NCBI GenBank assembly: GCA_019116185.1
Contig: DXCD01000232.1
Span: forward strand, 1 to 35,670
Source of the DNA: Candidatus Mediterraneibacter stercorigallinarum
Lineage (GTDB): Bacteria; Bacillota; Clostridia; Lachnospirales; Lachnospiraceae
Direction of reading: 5' to 3'
Length of the DNA: 35,670 nucleotides
The position numbers and the translations under genes are program-made. The stretch's first letter is position 1. Each line of letters opens with the position of its first letter. Positions 8,318-16,582 of the stretch are shown here, piece by piece. Below the pieces are notes generated by a model. That model worked only from the letters and a program-made list of their open reading frames with translations. It made no database searches and had not been told where the DNA came from.

Positions 8318-8785
8318 ATGAAGATCCGGCGCCACAGAGTCAAAGACCCTCGCGGCAGTCGCCAAATGGACATGCCGGCATGTCCGCTTGGCTCGTTGCC
8401 CGCGGGAATAAAAATATTCTTTCTTCTCACTTGTATTACTATTTTTTCCGCATTCAGCGCCGCAGGATGCAGCCGTTCGTCATCCACAGCCGAAAATGCC
8501 TCGCCGGAAACACTCTATGCTTCAGATAATGAAATTGACATGTTCATCTATGAAGGCACTGCATATGTCAATGCGTCAGATTTGGACTGGGTCGGCGAAC
8601 TCTCGCTCGCGAAAGGTGAAAAGCTTGGGACGATCAGCCGCTCGGATGTGACAGATGATTTTCAGGACTGGGATGCAACCATCCTTCCGGAAGGGACTGC
8701 TGTTTATAAATCGGGGGAATCTCAAGTACTGCTCGCCGAGACAGAAGACGCCCTGATCCCTTATCTCAAATATGCAGAAGGTTAG
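8318..8785 (+). CDS. Lipoprotein of unknown function
   Basis: A 155-residue protein with a long basic N-region, a hydrophobic core (IKIFFLLTCITIFSAF) and a lipobox SAAGC near residue 51, so it should be lipid-anchored on the outer face of the membrane. The mature part is short and acidic, with a central YVNASDLDWV segment and a C-terminal LIPYLKYAEG. I do not recognise a named family. AAAGGAG at about 8300 supports the start at 8318. It sits 59 bases before ntpD. Confidence 0.65.
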   Translation: MKIRRHRVKDPRGSRQMDMPACPLGSLPAGIKIFFLLTCITIFSAFSAAGCSRSSSTAENASPETLYASDNEIDMFIYEGTAYVNASDLDWVGELSLAKGEKLGTISRSDVTDDFQDWDATILPEGTAVYKSGESQVLLAETEDALIPYLKYAEG

Positions 8786-8844
8786 AAATCCGGCATGGCT
8801 GAAGGGATCATACATTTGACTGAAATATTTTAAGGAGGGATTCT

Positions 8845-9468
8845 ATGGATCCGCGTACATTTCCTACCAAAGGGAATCTGATGCTGGCAAAGAATTCGCT
8901 GGCACTTGCCAAACAGGGCTATGACCTGATGGACAAAAAACGAAATATCCTGATCCGGGAGCTGATGGACCTGATCGACGAGGCACGCAGCATTCAGGAA
9001 GAGATCGACACGACCTTCACCTATGCATATCAGTGTCTCCAGCGCGCCAATATCGAGAACGGGATCAGCAATGTAGAACTCCTCGCATACACTGTGCCTA
9101 TCGAGAATTCTATCACGATTCAGACCCGGAGCATCATGGGGACAGAGATCCCTCATGTAAAATATGTGCCGGATGCAGGCCGGCCGACCTATTCGTTCAG
9201 CACTACCCGGGAGTCCATTGACAAGGCAAGAGAAGCCTTCCGCAAGGTAAAGGATCTCACTGTGAAGCTGTCTATGGTAGAGAACGCCGCATACCGGCTG
9301 GCAAGCAATATCAAAAAGACACAGAAGCGCGCGAACGCGCTCCAGAATATCACGATCCCCATGTACTCTTCTCTTGTGTACACGATCACAAACGCACTGG
9401 AGGAAAAGGACCGCGAAGAGTTCACACGCTTAAAGGTCATAAAGCGGATGAAGGCGAAAAAAGGTTAG
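8845..9468 (+). CDS. ntpD: V-type ATPase subunit D (central rotor shaft)
   Basis: Rotor axle subunit, 207 aa, as expected. It begins with the family signature P-T-KGNLMLAKNSLALAKQGYDLMDKKRNIL, a long helix that pairs with the C-terminal helix (KKTQKRANALQNI to EKDREEFTRLKVIKRMK). AAGGAGGGA lies eight bases upstream of the ATG. It is separated from ntpB by about 2.2 kb of unrelated genes and a terminator, so its expression may not follow the rest of the operon. Its last 32 bases overlap the 3' end of the opposing gene on the minus strand. Confidence 0.95.
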   Translation: MDPRTFPTKGNLMLAKNSLALAKQGYDLMDKKRNILIRELMDLIDEARSIQEEIDTTFTYAYQCLQRANIENGISNVELLAYTVPIENSITIQTRSIMGTEIPHVKYVPDAGRPTYSFSTTRESIDKAREAFRKVKDLTVKLSMVENAAYRLASNIKKTQKRANALQNITIPMYSSLVYTITNALEEKDREEFTRLKVIKRMKAKKG

Positions 9469-10687
9469 GCTTTGTCTGCCGCACATATTCATCCATTGCA
9501 TCTGCAATCATTTTTGAACATTTTACAGCTTCGACCACGGTCTTTGCGCCCGTGACGACATCCCCTGAGGCGAAGATCCCCTTCATGGTGGTCTCGCCTT
9601 TTTCATCGGTCTTTAAAAGCCCTTTCTCATCTACTTTCAGTTCTTTATCTCTGTTGACAATCCTGTCCTGGGGGCCCTGGGATATCGAGATAATGATACT
9701 GTCCGCGGAAACGAATCTTGCGGTTTCTTCATGTTTTATCATTTGTCCTTTTTCATCCCATTCCACATCACAGATCATAACACCGTCATCTTTGATCTCT
9801 ACCGCTGTCTGCAGAAACTCAAACTGAACCCCATCTATCTTTGCATACTCGACCTCTTTTGGAGATGCCGCCGGCACCTCTGTAACAGAATAAACCGTGA
9901 CATGCTGTGATCCTTTGCGGATCGCTGTCCTCGCCACATCCATCGCCGCGTTCCCTGCTCCGATAACCGCCACTCGTTCCCCCAGGTCATAGACGTCCGG
10001 ATTGTTCAGATAGTTGATGCCATAGTGGACATTACCGAACGTTTCTCCCGGAATGTTCAGACGATACGGCCGCCACGTACCGGTTCCGATAAATACCGCG
10101 TCATATCCGTCTTTCAACAGGTCCTGGACACCTGTAGATCCGCCCAGAGCGAAATTCGGCCGGAAACGGATTCCCAGTTCTTTCATCTTTACATAATACC
10201 GGTCCAGTATGGTCTTCGGAAGACGGAATTCCGGGATACCGTATCTGAGGATTCCTCCGATCTTCTCCCGGATCTCAAAGACCGTGACTCTGTATCCCCG
10301 GCAGGCCATCAGGATTGCAATGGTAATCCCGGCCGGACCTGCGCCGACCACGCCGATCCTGCCGCCGTTCCACGGCTTCTTCTCCAGTTTCATCTTATCA
10401 AAACACGTATCCGAAATATAATTCTCAATCGAAGAAATATGCACTGGCTCTCCCTTGATCCCCTTTATGCAGTGCCCTTCACACTGCTTTTCATGGTCGC
10501 ATACAAGGGAGCAGATAACTGACAGCGGATTATTGGCGAACACCATTTCTGCCGCTTCTGTCATCTGCCCGCCCAGAAACATCTGAATCATTTCCGGGAT
10601 CGGCGTATTGATCGGACACCCCTCCCTGCATTTTGGTTTTTTACAGTTCAGACACCTCTTTGCTTCATCAATCGCATGCAGTCCCAT
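9437..10687 (-). CDS. GltD/NfnB-type NAD(P)-dependent flavoprotein oxidoreductase
   Basis: A 416-residue protein resembling the small subunit of glutamate synthase. The N-terminus carries two cysteine clusters for Fe-S centres (CLNCKKPKCREGCP and CSLVCDHEKQCEGHC). An FAD site GVVGAGPAG (about residue 112) and an NAD(P) site AVIGAGNAA (about 240) follow, then the C-terminal FASGDVVTGAKTVVEAV that contacts FAD. No large glutamate synthase subunit is nearby, so it may act as a stand-alone electron-transfer or NADPH-linked enzyme with an unlinked partner. Ribosome site AGGAGG precedes the ATG. Assigning it as true GltD would be over-reading. Confidence 0.85.
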   Translation of the reverse strand: MGLHAIDEAKRCLNCKKPKCREGCPINTPIPEMIQMFLGGQMTEAAEMVFANNPLSVICSLVCDHEKQCEGHCIKGIKGEPVHISSIENYISDTCFDKMKLEKKPWNGGRIGVVGAGPAGITIAILMACRGYRVTVFEIREKIGGILRYGIPEFRLPKTILDRYYVKMKELGIRFRPNFALGGSTGVQDLLKDGYDAVFIGTGTWRPYRLNIPGETFGNVHYGINYLNNPDVYDLGERVAVIGAGNAAMDVARTAIRKGSQHVTVYSVTEVPAASPKEVEYAKIDGVQFEFLQTAVEIKDDGVMICDVEWDEKGQMIKHEETARFVSADSIIISISQGPQDRIVNRDKELKVDEKGLLKTDEKGETTMKGIFASGDVVTGAKTVVEAVKCSKMIADAMDEYVRQTKPNLFSPSSAL

Positions 10688-10905
10688 CTGCGCTACCTCC
10701 TGTTATTAGTCATTGTACTTCCTTCTTTTCCAGCTTCAGCACCGTACGCGCTGTCTATGCTTTTAGTCTGCCATGAAATTAAAAAAAGTCAACGATCGTT
10801 ATTTTATTAACCGCGGCTTTAGTGTCTCCCCTGTATTTACTGTCAGAGTATTCCTTTGTACCCGTATGTAAGTTTATCGTTCCTGTTTAAAGCTTATCGC
10901 CTTTT

Positions 10906-11262
10906 TTATTCCTCCGGATCCCGGAACTCATCCGTCTCGATCTCTTCCCCGAGATAAAACACCCGGAAAAACAGCTCCAGAGACTCGAACAGTTCCCTTT
11001 TTTTCTGCTGAAGTTCTTTGATCTTCAGCACACTTCCGATCTCATCAAAAGCGAAATCATTCTCCGCGTGATCCACCTTCAGCTCCAGATTTCCATCCTC
11101 GTCAAACACAAGCATCAAAATGCCGCCCACATCTTCCGTATATAGTACGCACATGATCTTGAGTTCCTCTTTGATACTCTCCGGAAGCGCGTCGAACTCC
11201 GGATTCAAATAAAATTTCTGTTCATATGCACTTGCTGCGCATAATACAAATTCTTCGTCCAT
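10906..11262 (-). CDS. Small acidic DUF6145-like protein
   Basis: A 118-residue, strongly acidic, soluble protein. It opens MDEEFVLCAASAYEQKFYLN and ends with a coiled, charged segment and FFRVFYLGEEIETD. From memory it resembles a Lachnospiraceae family named DUF6145; no function is known. It lies between birA and the GltD-like gene on the same strand, with a large palindrome on its 5' side. Family name is given with limited confidence. Confidence 0.65.
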   Translation of the reverse strand: MDEEFVLCAASAYEQKFYLNPEFDALPESIKEELKIMCVLYTEDVGGILMLVFDEDGNLELKVDHAENDFAFDEIGSVLKIKELQQKKRELFESLELFFRVFYLGEEIETDEFRDPEE

Positions 11263-11301
11263 ACTTATCCTTTCTGTCAGAATTTTCTGATTATTTCTCT
11301 C

Positions 11302-11341
11302 AAAGGGGTCAGACCCCTCCCAGGAGGGGTCTGACCCCTTT
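11302..11341. repeat. Nested palindrome between birA and the DUF6145-like gene
   Basis: A 19-bp perfect inverted repeat (AAAGGGGTCAGACCCCTCC and its complement) with a two-base centre. Each arm contains its own palindrome GGGGTCAGACCCC. It could end birA transcription, but the T-run after it is only three to four bases on either strand. It may instead be a dispersed palindromic element. Confidence 0.7.
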
Positions 11342-11368
11342 TGACAGCGTTTTCTGACAATTCATATT

Positions 11369-12355
11369 TTACACATATCCATACACACCGCGCACGGATA
11401 CTTCTCCTGCGTACACGGTTTCTTCTGTCCCGTCCCCCCGCCGCACGATCAGCTCGCCGGTGGGCGTAATGCCCAGCGCATGCGCCTGATACTGCTCTTT
11501 TGCGCCGATTATGCGTACATCTTTGTCTTTGTTGACAAGAAGTGCACTGTACTTCTCCATCAGCCCTGTCAGGTCTTCTGTCTGCAAAAACGTCTCATAA
11601 TTCTTCTCCATGTGCTTCATGACCGCCGCGATAATGGGGGCCCGTCTGACTGTGTGCCCGCATTCTATTCGAAGAGAAGTTGCAGTATTGCGGATCTCAT
11701 CCGGAAATTCCTGTAAATTTACGTTAATTCCGATTCCCACAGTAACATGGTTAATGTAGTCAATCTGCGTACTCAGTTCCGTCAGAATACCCACCAGCTT
11801 CCTGCCCTCTATAATAATGTCATTTGGCCACTTGATCTGAACATTCACATCCTCGCAGTCCATGATCCCCTCAGCCACGCTGCAAGCAGCCACCAAAGTC
11901 AGCATAGAAGCCTTATCCGGGCGGAACTTCGGACGGAGCAGCAAAGACATGTAAATACTTCCGCCTGCGGGCGATTCCCATGCACGTCCTCTTCTTCCTC
12001 TTCCGGCTGTCTGCCTGTCCGCCACTGCCAGAGTGCCGTGGGGCGCGCCTTCATCTCCAAGCTGCTTGATCCTTAAGTTTGTGGAATCAGTCGCATCATA
12101 ATATACGATGTTCTTCCCCGCCCAGCGGGTATCCATAAGACTGTCCAGTTCTTCCTTTGTCATCACATCCGGGCTGTCCACAATGTGATACCCCTTATTC
12201 CGCACTGCTTCTACCCGATAGCCCTCATCCTGGAGCTGGCGGATCACCTTCCACACCGCGGTCCTTGAGACGCCGAATCTGTCGCTGATCTGCTGCCCGG
12301 AAATATATCCGTCTGTCTCCCGGAGCAGTTTTAAAATTTCTGTTTTCATACCCAT
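11369..12355 (-). CDS. birA: BirA bifunctional biotin-protein ligase and repressor
   Basis: Attaches biotin to carboxylase carrier proteins and represses biotin genes; 328 aa. An N-terminal winged helix (ILKLLRETDGYISGQQISDRFGVSRTAVWK) gives DNA binding. The ligase core holds TAGRGRRGRAWESPAGGS (adenylate-binding loop) and KWPNDIIIEGRKLVGIL (with the catalytic lysine region), and a small C-terminal beta-barrel follows. The start could be 12355 or the ATG six bases on (MKTEIL); only a weak AGGAT lies ahead. Confidence 0.93.
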   Translation of the reverse strand: MGMKTEILKLLRETDGYISGQQISDRFGVSRTAVWKVIRQLQDEGYRVEAVRNKGYHIVDSPDVMTKEELDSLMDTRWAGKNIVYYDATDSTNLRIKQLGDEGAPHGTLAVADRQTAGRGRRGRAWESPAGGSIYMSLLLRPKFRPDKASMLTLVAACSVAEGIMDCEDVNVQIKWPNDIIIEGRKLVGILTELSTQIDYINHVTVGIGINVNLQEFPDEIRNTATSLRIECGHTVRRAPIIAAVMKHMEKNYETFLQTEDLTGLMEKYSALLVNKDKDVRIIGAKEQYQAHALGITPTGELIVRRGDGTEETVYAGEVSVRGVYGYV

Positions 12356-12362
12356 TTGAATC

Positions 12363-12674
12363 CTATCTTATCCTATCTATAATATCTTGTACCTCTTTTT
12401 CGGTCATTTCCAGAGCTTCCGCTATTTCTGAGACAGTTCTGCCTTTTTCCATTTTCTTTCTTATCATATCAGCAAGAAGCTGTGCTCGTCCTTCTTCTCT
12501 CCCCTCTTCTTTTGCCTCAGCTCTTTCCATGCGTATATGCTTTTCAGCATCATATTCATAAATACTCACTTTTTTCGCCTCCGCCCTGTTTTTCTCCAAA
12601 AAATCTGACAGAATCCCTTCTTTAAATCCATAAAATCTCTCTGCTGATATAGTGGAATAAAAGCATTGAGATTT
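12363..12674 (-). pseudogene. Remnant of Rpn-family (PD-(D/E)XK) recombination-promoting nuclease
   Basis: An open frame of 103 codons without a proper start. It corresponds to the C-terminal third of Rpn-type transposase-like nucleases: FLEKNRAEAKKVSIYEYDAE, then a Glu/Arg-rich helix (MERAEAKEEGREEGRAQ) and a terminal helix-turn-helix-like MEKGRTVSEIAEALEM. An in-frame stop at 12675-12677 closes it upstream, and the PD-(D/E)XK catalytic part is absent. A TTG at 12599 could start a 78-residue product, but no ribosome site is convincing. It is probably a decayed mobile gene. Confidence 0.6.
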
Positions 12675-12923
12675 CTATTCTGTCTTAAAACGGACCATTC
12701 AGATATGATATAGATACAGATATCAGATTAACAAGAAATAATAATGCTTTGGGAGTATTTTAACATAATCCGCTTTTAAATTCCATCTTCATTTTTCGAT
12801 CTGCCCAGAAGGAAATTATTATGTTCCGGCTGAATGGAAATGCCGTCCTCGATCGTATTAATAGTAAAACACATAAAAATTTACATTTCCCATATTTAGG
12901 GATAAACTGAAGGAGAAATGAAA

Positions 12924-13262
12924 ATGAAAAAAGTTACAACTGCAATCGTCATTTCAGCTTTTGTCATTGTCCTGGGAGGCACTGCCGCATTTGCCGCAGG
13001 GTACGGCAGACAGGAGACGCGTGGCACAGCGGGAAACAGGCAGTATTCCACGGACTCAGCCTGCCAGGGCACAGGATATCATTTCACGGACGCGGACGGC
13101 GACGGCATATGCGATTACCGGGATACAGCCGAGAGCACAGGAGTCTGTCCCTATCATGAAGACCATATGTCAGAACGCCCGCATCACGCAGACAACGCAG
13201 GCAATGGTGCAGGCAGCGGCACCTGCTTTGGGCACCACAGCCGCCACGGCGCTCTCAGGTAA
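12924..13262 (+). CDS. Small secreted protein with EF-hand-like calcium loop and His-rich tail
   Basis: A 112-residue protein with a classical signal peptide (cleavage expected after AAFA, residue 24). The mature part has one EF-hand/dockerin-like loop DADGDGICD (residues 56-64) and scattered Cys and His, with HHSRHG near the end. The start at 12924 is preferred to 12918 because GGAG at 12912-12915 is then eight bases away. It lies 86 bases before the ECF sigma gene on the same strand and may be part of that regulatory unit or its target. Function is unknown; metal or calcium binding outside the cell is inferred from the loop. Confidence 0.7.
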   Translation: MKKVTTAIVISAFVIVLGGTAAFAAGYGRQETRGTAGNRQYSTDSACQGTGYHFTDADGDGICDYRDTAESTGVCPYHEDHMSERPHHADNAGNGAGSGTCFGHHSRHGALR

Positions 13263-13348
13263 GCTGTCCGCATAAGCCATAAGACCGGCAGCAATTCAGG
13301 CAGACAGGATCTTTACCGTCAAAAACACTCGAGGAATGGAGAAAAAAC

Positions 13349-13834
13349 ATGCGCAGTGAGGAAGACGCAAACCGTGCAGTAGATTTCTATGGGGACACAG
13401 TCCGCAGGATCTGCATGATCCATCTGAAAAACATGACTGACACAGAAGACATATTTCAGACTGTATTCCTGAAATACGTCCTCCACACTGCGCCCTTTGA
13501 CAGCCCGGAGCATGAAAAGGCATGGATCATCCGGGTCACTGTCAACGCCTGCAAAGATCTGCTGAAGAGCTTTTTCCATACCCGCACCGTGCCCCTGGAC
13601 GCCCTGACCGAAACATCTCAGGAGATTCCGGAAGACTACTCTGAAGTATTGGAAGCAGTCCTGGCACTGCCGGAAAAATACAAAGATCCGATCTACCTCC
13701 ACTACTATGAAGGATACACGGCAGAAGAGATCGGACGGATCCTGCACAAAAACACAAACACGGTTTACACACTTCTGACCCGCGCAAGGCAGATGCTGAA
13801 AACCAGGCTGAAAGGGATGGCAGAAGATGGATAA
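13349..13834 (+). CDS. ECF-type RNA polymerase sigma factor
   Basis: A 161-residue sigma-70-family factor with only regions 2 and 4. Region 2 includes DTEDIFQTVFLKYV and KAWIIRVTVNACKDLLKS; region 4 is LPEKYKDPIYLHYYEGYTAEEIGRILHKNTNTVYTLLTRARQML, with a clear helix-turn-helix. GGAG at about 13336 supports the start. The stop overlaps the start of the membrane-bound anti-sigma gene by eight bases, so the pair is translationally coupled. Confidence 0.9.
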   Translation: MRSEEDANRAVDFYGDTVRRICMIHLKNMTDTEDIFQTVFLKYVLHTAPFDSPEHEKAWIIRVTVNACKDLLKSFFHTRTVPLDALTETSQEIPEDYSEVLEAVLALPEKYKDPIYLHYYEGYTAEEIGRILHKNTNTVYTLLTRARQMLKTRLKGMAEDG

Positions 13835-14630
13835 GAATTTCGAAAAGTTATTAAAAGAATCCTTAGATGAGATCCGGGCAGAAGATAAACTGACCGCACA
13901 GACAAAAGCATATCTCGCACAGCAGATCGTTCAGAAAAAGCGGCGTCCCCGTCCGGCTCTGCGGGCAGCCGCCGCTGCTGCCTGCCTGCTCCTGCTCACC
14001 ACAGTTTCTGCCGGCGGAGCCTGGGTGTATCTGACACCTGACGCATATATCAGCATAGACATCAACCCGTCACTGGAATTCGGAATCAACAGATTCGGCA
14101 GGATCGTCTCTGTGGAAAGTTTCAATGATGACGGGCAGGATCTTGCGGAACAGCTGGATATCCGATATATGGATTACAACGATGCCCTGGAAGAGTTTCT
14201 ATCCGAAGAGGCTGTGCAGGCCTATCTGTCGGACGGCGCTTTTATGTCCGTCACCGTGGCTTGCAGCGATGATGAAAAAAGCAGCCGGATCCTTGCAAAC
14301 GTGGAGTCCTGCACAGCGGGCCATTCCAATATCAGCTGCCACTCCGCCAATATAGAGGAAATGGACGAAGCCCACAGCGCGGGACTCTCCTTAGGCAAAT
14401 ACCGGGCATACCTTGAACTTAAAGAGCTGGATCCTTCCGTCACCACAGATGAGATCCGCGATCTGTCCATGCGTGAGATACGGGATCTCATCGACTCATA
14501 TGACGCCGAAAATAACGAACAGTCTGACAGCAGCGGCAATTCAGCCTCAGAGAACCCAGACTCCGGGGGACCAAAAAACCAGGGATATCATCATGGGACC
14601 GGACACGGGCGCCACGAGGATGAGAACTGA
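13827..14630 (+). CDS. RsgI-like membrane anti-sigma factor
   Basis: A 267-residue protein with a cytoplasmic part (1-43), one membrane helix (about 44-68, AAAAAACLLLLTTVSAGG) and an outer domain. The outer domain starts YISIDINPSLEFGINRFGRI, the conserved RsgI middle domain; Asn80-Pro81 lies where RsgI proteins are reported to cleave themselves. It ends in a Ser/Asn/Gly-rich, His-rich tail (YHHGTGHGRHEDEN). It should hold the ECF factor encoded just before it until an outside signal releases it. Unlike classic RsgI there is no carbohydrate-binding domain, so the tail, possibly metal-binding, may be the sensor (inference). Confidence 0.8.
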   Translation: MDKNFEKLLKESLDEIRAEDKLTAQTKAYLAQQIVQKKRRPRPALRAAAAAACLLLLTTVSAGGAWVYLTPDAYISIDINPSLEFGINRFGRIVSVESFNDDGQDLAEQLDIRYMDYNDALEEFLSEEAVQAYLSDGAFMSVTVACSDDEKSSRILANVESCTAGHSNISCHSANIEEMDEAHSAGLSLGKYRAYLELKELDPSVTTDEIRDLSMREIRDLIDSYDAENNEQSDSSGNSASENPDSGGPKNQGYHHGTGHGRHEDEN

Positions 14631-14657
14631 CATCTCCGTGACGCGCTGCCGGCGCCT

Positions 14658-16532
14658 TTACGCCGCGAAATTTCCTGTATAAAGCTGATAATATTTTCCT
14701 TTCGCCGCGATCAGCTCATCATGGCTGCCTCGCTCGATGATCCGCCCCTGCTCCATGACCATGATACAGTCTGAATTCTTGATCGTTGACAGCCTGTGGG
14801 CTATGACAAATGTTGTCCTTCCCTTCATGAGGGCATCCATGCCGGCCTGCACGAGCCCTTCTGTCCTGGTGTCAATGGAGGAAGTCGCCTCGTCAAGGAT
14901 CAGCACCGGCGGATCGGCAACCGCGGCCCTTGCGATCGCAAGAAGCTGTCTCTGTCCCTGGCTTAAGTTGCTCCCGTCGCCGGTGAGAACCGTCTGGTAA
15001 CCGTCCGGAAGCCTGCGTATGAAACTGTCTGCATTGGCAAGTTTTGCCGCCGCGATACAGTCCTCATCCGTGGCGTCCAGCTTGCCGTAGCGGATATTAT
15101 CCATGACCGTGCCCGTAAACAGGTGCGTGTCCTGGAGCACCATCCCAAGGGAACGGCGAAGGTCTGGTTTCTTGATCTTATTGATATTAATCCCGTCGTA
15201 ACGGATCTTTCCGTCCTGAATATCGTAGAACCGGTTGATCAGGTTTGTGATCGTTGTCTTCCCGGCTCCGGTAGATCCCACAAGGGCAATCTTCTGCCCG
15301 GGCTCTGCATACATCCGGATATCATGGAGCACCATCTTGTCATCGTCATAGCCAAAGTCCACGCCGTCAAACACAATACCGCCCTCCATCTTCTGATAAG
15401 TCACAGTCCCTTCTGCCTTATGCGGATGCTTCCACGCCCACATTCCTGTACGTACCGGGGACTCTGTCACCGTGCCGTCCGGATTCTCTTTTGCATTGAC
15501 CAGCTCTACATATCCGTGGTCCTCTTCCGGCTTCTCGTCCAGAAGCTCGAACACTCTCTCAGCTCCGGCTGCTGCCATGACGATGGAGTTCATCTGCTGG
15601 CTGATCTGTGTGATCGGCTGTGTAAAGTTCTTGTTCAGCCCTACAAATGCGATGACCGTTCCCACTGTCATTCCGCTCACTCCGTTCAGCGCCAGAAGCG
15701 CTCCGATCACCGCGCAGAGCACGTAGCTTAAATTTCCGATATTAGCATTGATCGGCATGAGCAGGTTGGCATAACGGTTTGCCTTATCCGCGCTGTCCCT
15801 TAACTGATCGTTCAGCTTTTTAAAATCAGCGACTGCCTGTTCCTCGTGGCAGAATACTTTGACAACCTTCTGCCCGTCCATCATTTCCTCGATAAATCCG
15901 TCCACATTCCCCAGATCTTTCTGCTGCTTCTGGAAATATTTCCCGGACAGTCCCGAGAACACGGTGGTCACCTTCAGCATAACGAGCGACATGGCAAGCG
16001 TAATGATTGTCAGCGGGATATTCAGCACCAGCATGGAAATCAGCGTCGCCGCAAGCGTTGCCGCGGAGTTAATGATCTGAGGGATACTCTGGCTGAAGAG
16101 CTGGCGCAGTGTATCCACGTCATTTGTATACACTGACATAATATCGCCGTGGGCATGTGTGTCAAAATATTTGATGGGCAGGGATTCCATGTTTGCAAAA
16201 AGCTCGTCACGGAATTTCCGCATCGTTCCCTGGCTTACATTTACCATGATCCTGTTGTATGCATATGACGCGGCAATCCCCACGATATAGAATACGACGA
16301 TCCCCATAAGCGCCTGTGCCAGCGGGGCGAAATCAGGATTCGCCGTATCCAGCAGAGGCATGATGTAATCATCCACCAGAGACTGGACAAACAGCATTCC
16401 CTGCATGGTGGCAAACGCGCCGATGATAATACAGATCACAACGACAAGGAACGAAAATTTGTAGTTTTTCACCATGTATGTCAGCAGACGTTTCAGGACA
16501 TACAATGAGGATATTTTTTTCTTATCTTTCAT
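14658..16532 (-). CDS. ABC exporter half-transporter, catalytically intact partner
   Basis: A 624-residue membrane protein: six-helix exporter domain (about residues 20-330) and an ATPase domain. Walker A is GSTGAGKTT, the signature is LSQGQRQLLAIARA, and Walker B is VLILDEATSSID with the catalytic Glu. An insert of about 50 residues lies between the two domains. AAAGGAG before 16532 sets the start, 33 bases inside the longer open frame. It follows the other half-transporter by 50 bases; the pair resembles heterodimeric multidrug exporters (LmrCD, BmrCD, TM287/288). Confidence 0.92.
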   Translation of the reverse strand: MKDKKKISSLYVLKRLLTYMVKNYKFSFLVVVICIIIGAFATMQGMLFVQSLVDDYIMPLLDTANPDFAPLAQALMGIVVFYIVGIAASYAYNRIMVNVSQGTMRKFRDELFANMESLPIKYFDTHAHGDIMSVYTNDVDTLRQLFSQSIPQIINSAATLAATLISMLVLNIPLTIITLAMSLVMLKVTTVFSGLSGKYFQKQQKDLGNVDGFIEEMMDGQKVVKVFCHEEQAVADFKKLNDQLRDSADKANRYANLLMPINANIGNLSYVLCAVIGALLALNGVSGMTVGTVIAFVGLNKNFTQPITQISQQMNSIVMAAAGAERVFELLDEKPEEDHGYVELVNAKENPDGTVTESPVRTGMWAWKHPHKAEGTVTYQKMEGGIVFDGVDFGYDDDKMVLHDIRMYAEPGQKIALVGSTGAGKTTITNLINRFYDIQDGKIRYDGININKIKKPDLRRSLGMVLQDTHLFTGTVMDNIRYGKLDATDEDCIAAAKLANADSFIRRLPDGYQTVLTGDGSNLSQGQRQLLAIARAAVADPPVLILDEATSSIDTRTEGLVQAGMDALMKGRTTFVIAHRLSTIKNSDCIMVMEQGRIIERGSHDELIAAKGKYYQLYTGNFAA

Positions 16533-16582
16533 TTCTGCACTCTCCTTTCCGCAAATACGATGCAAAAAGCATCATCCTGTCA

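Noticed and set aside
10791-10800. Palindrome AACGATCGTT upstream of the GltD-like gene
   Set aside because: A lone 10-base palindrome without a paired promoter is expected by chance and no regulator is nearby.
12880-12908. TTTACA-17-TAAACT as promoter for the secreted EF-hand-like protein
   Set aside because: Spacing is ideal, but transcription would start at about 12915, inside the ribosome site, leaving the gene without a usable leader.
12961-13275. 104-codon frame overlapping the EF-hand-like secreted protein
   Set aside because: The other frame has a ribosome site, a proper signal peptide and a calcium-loop motif; this one has a low-complexity Arg/Thr-rich product.
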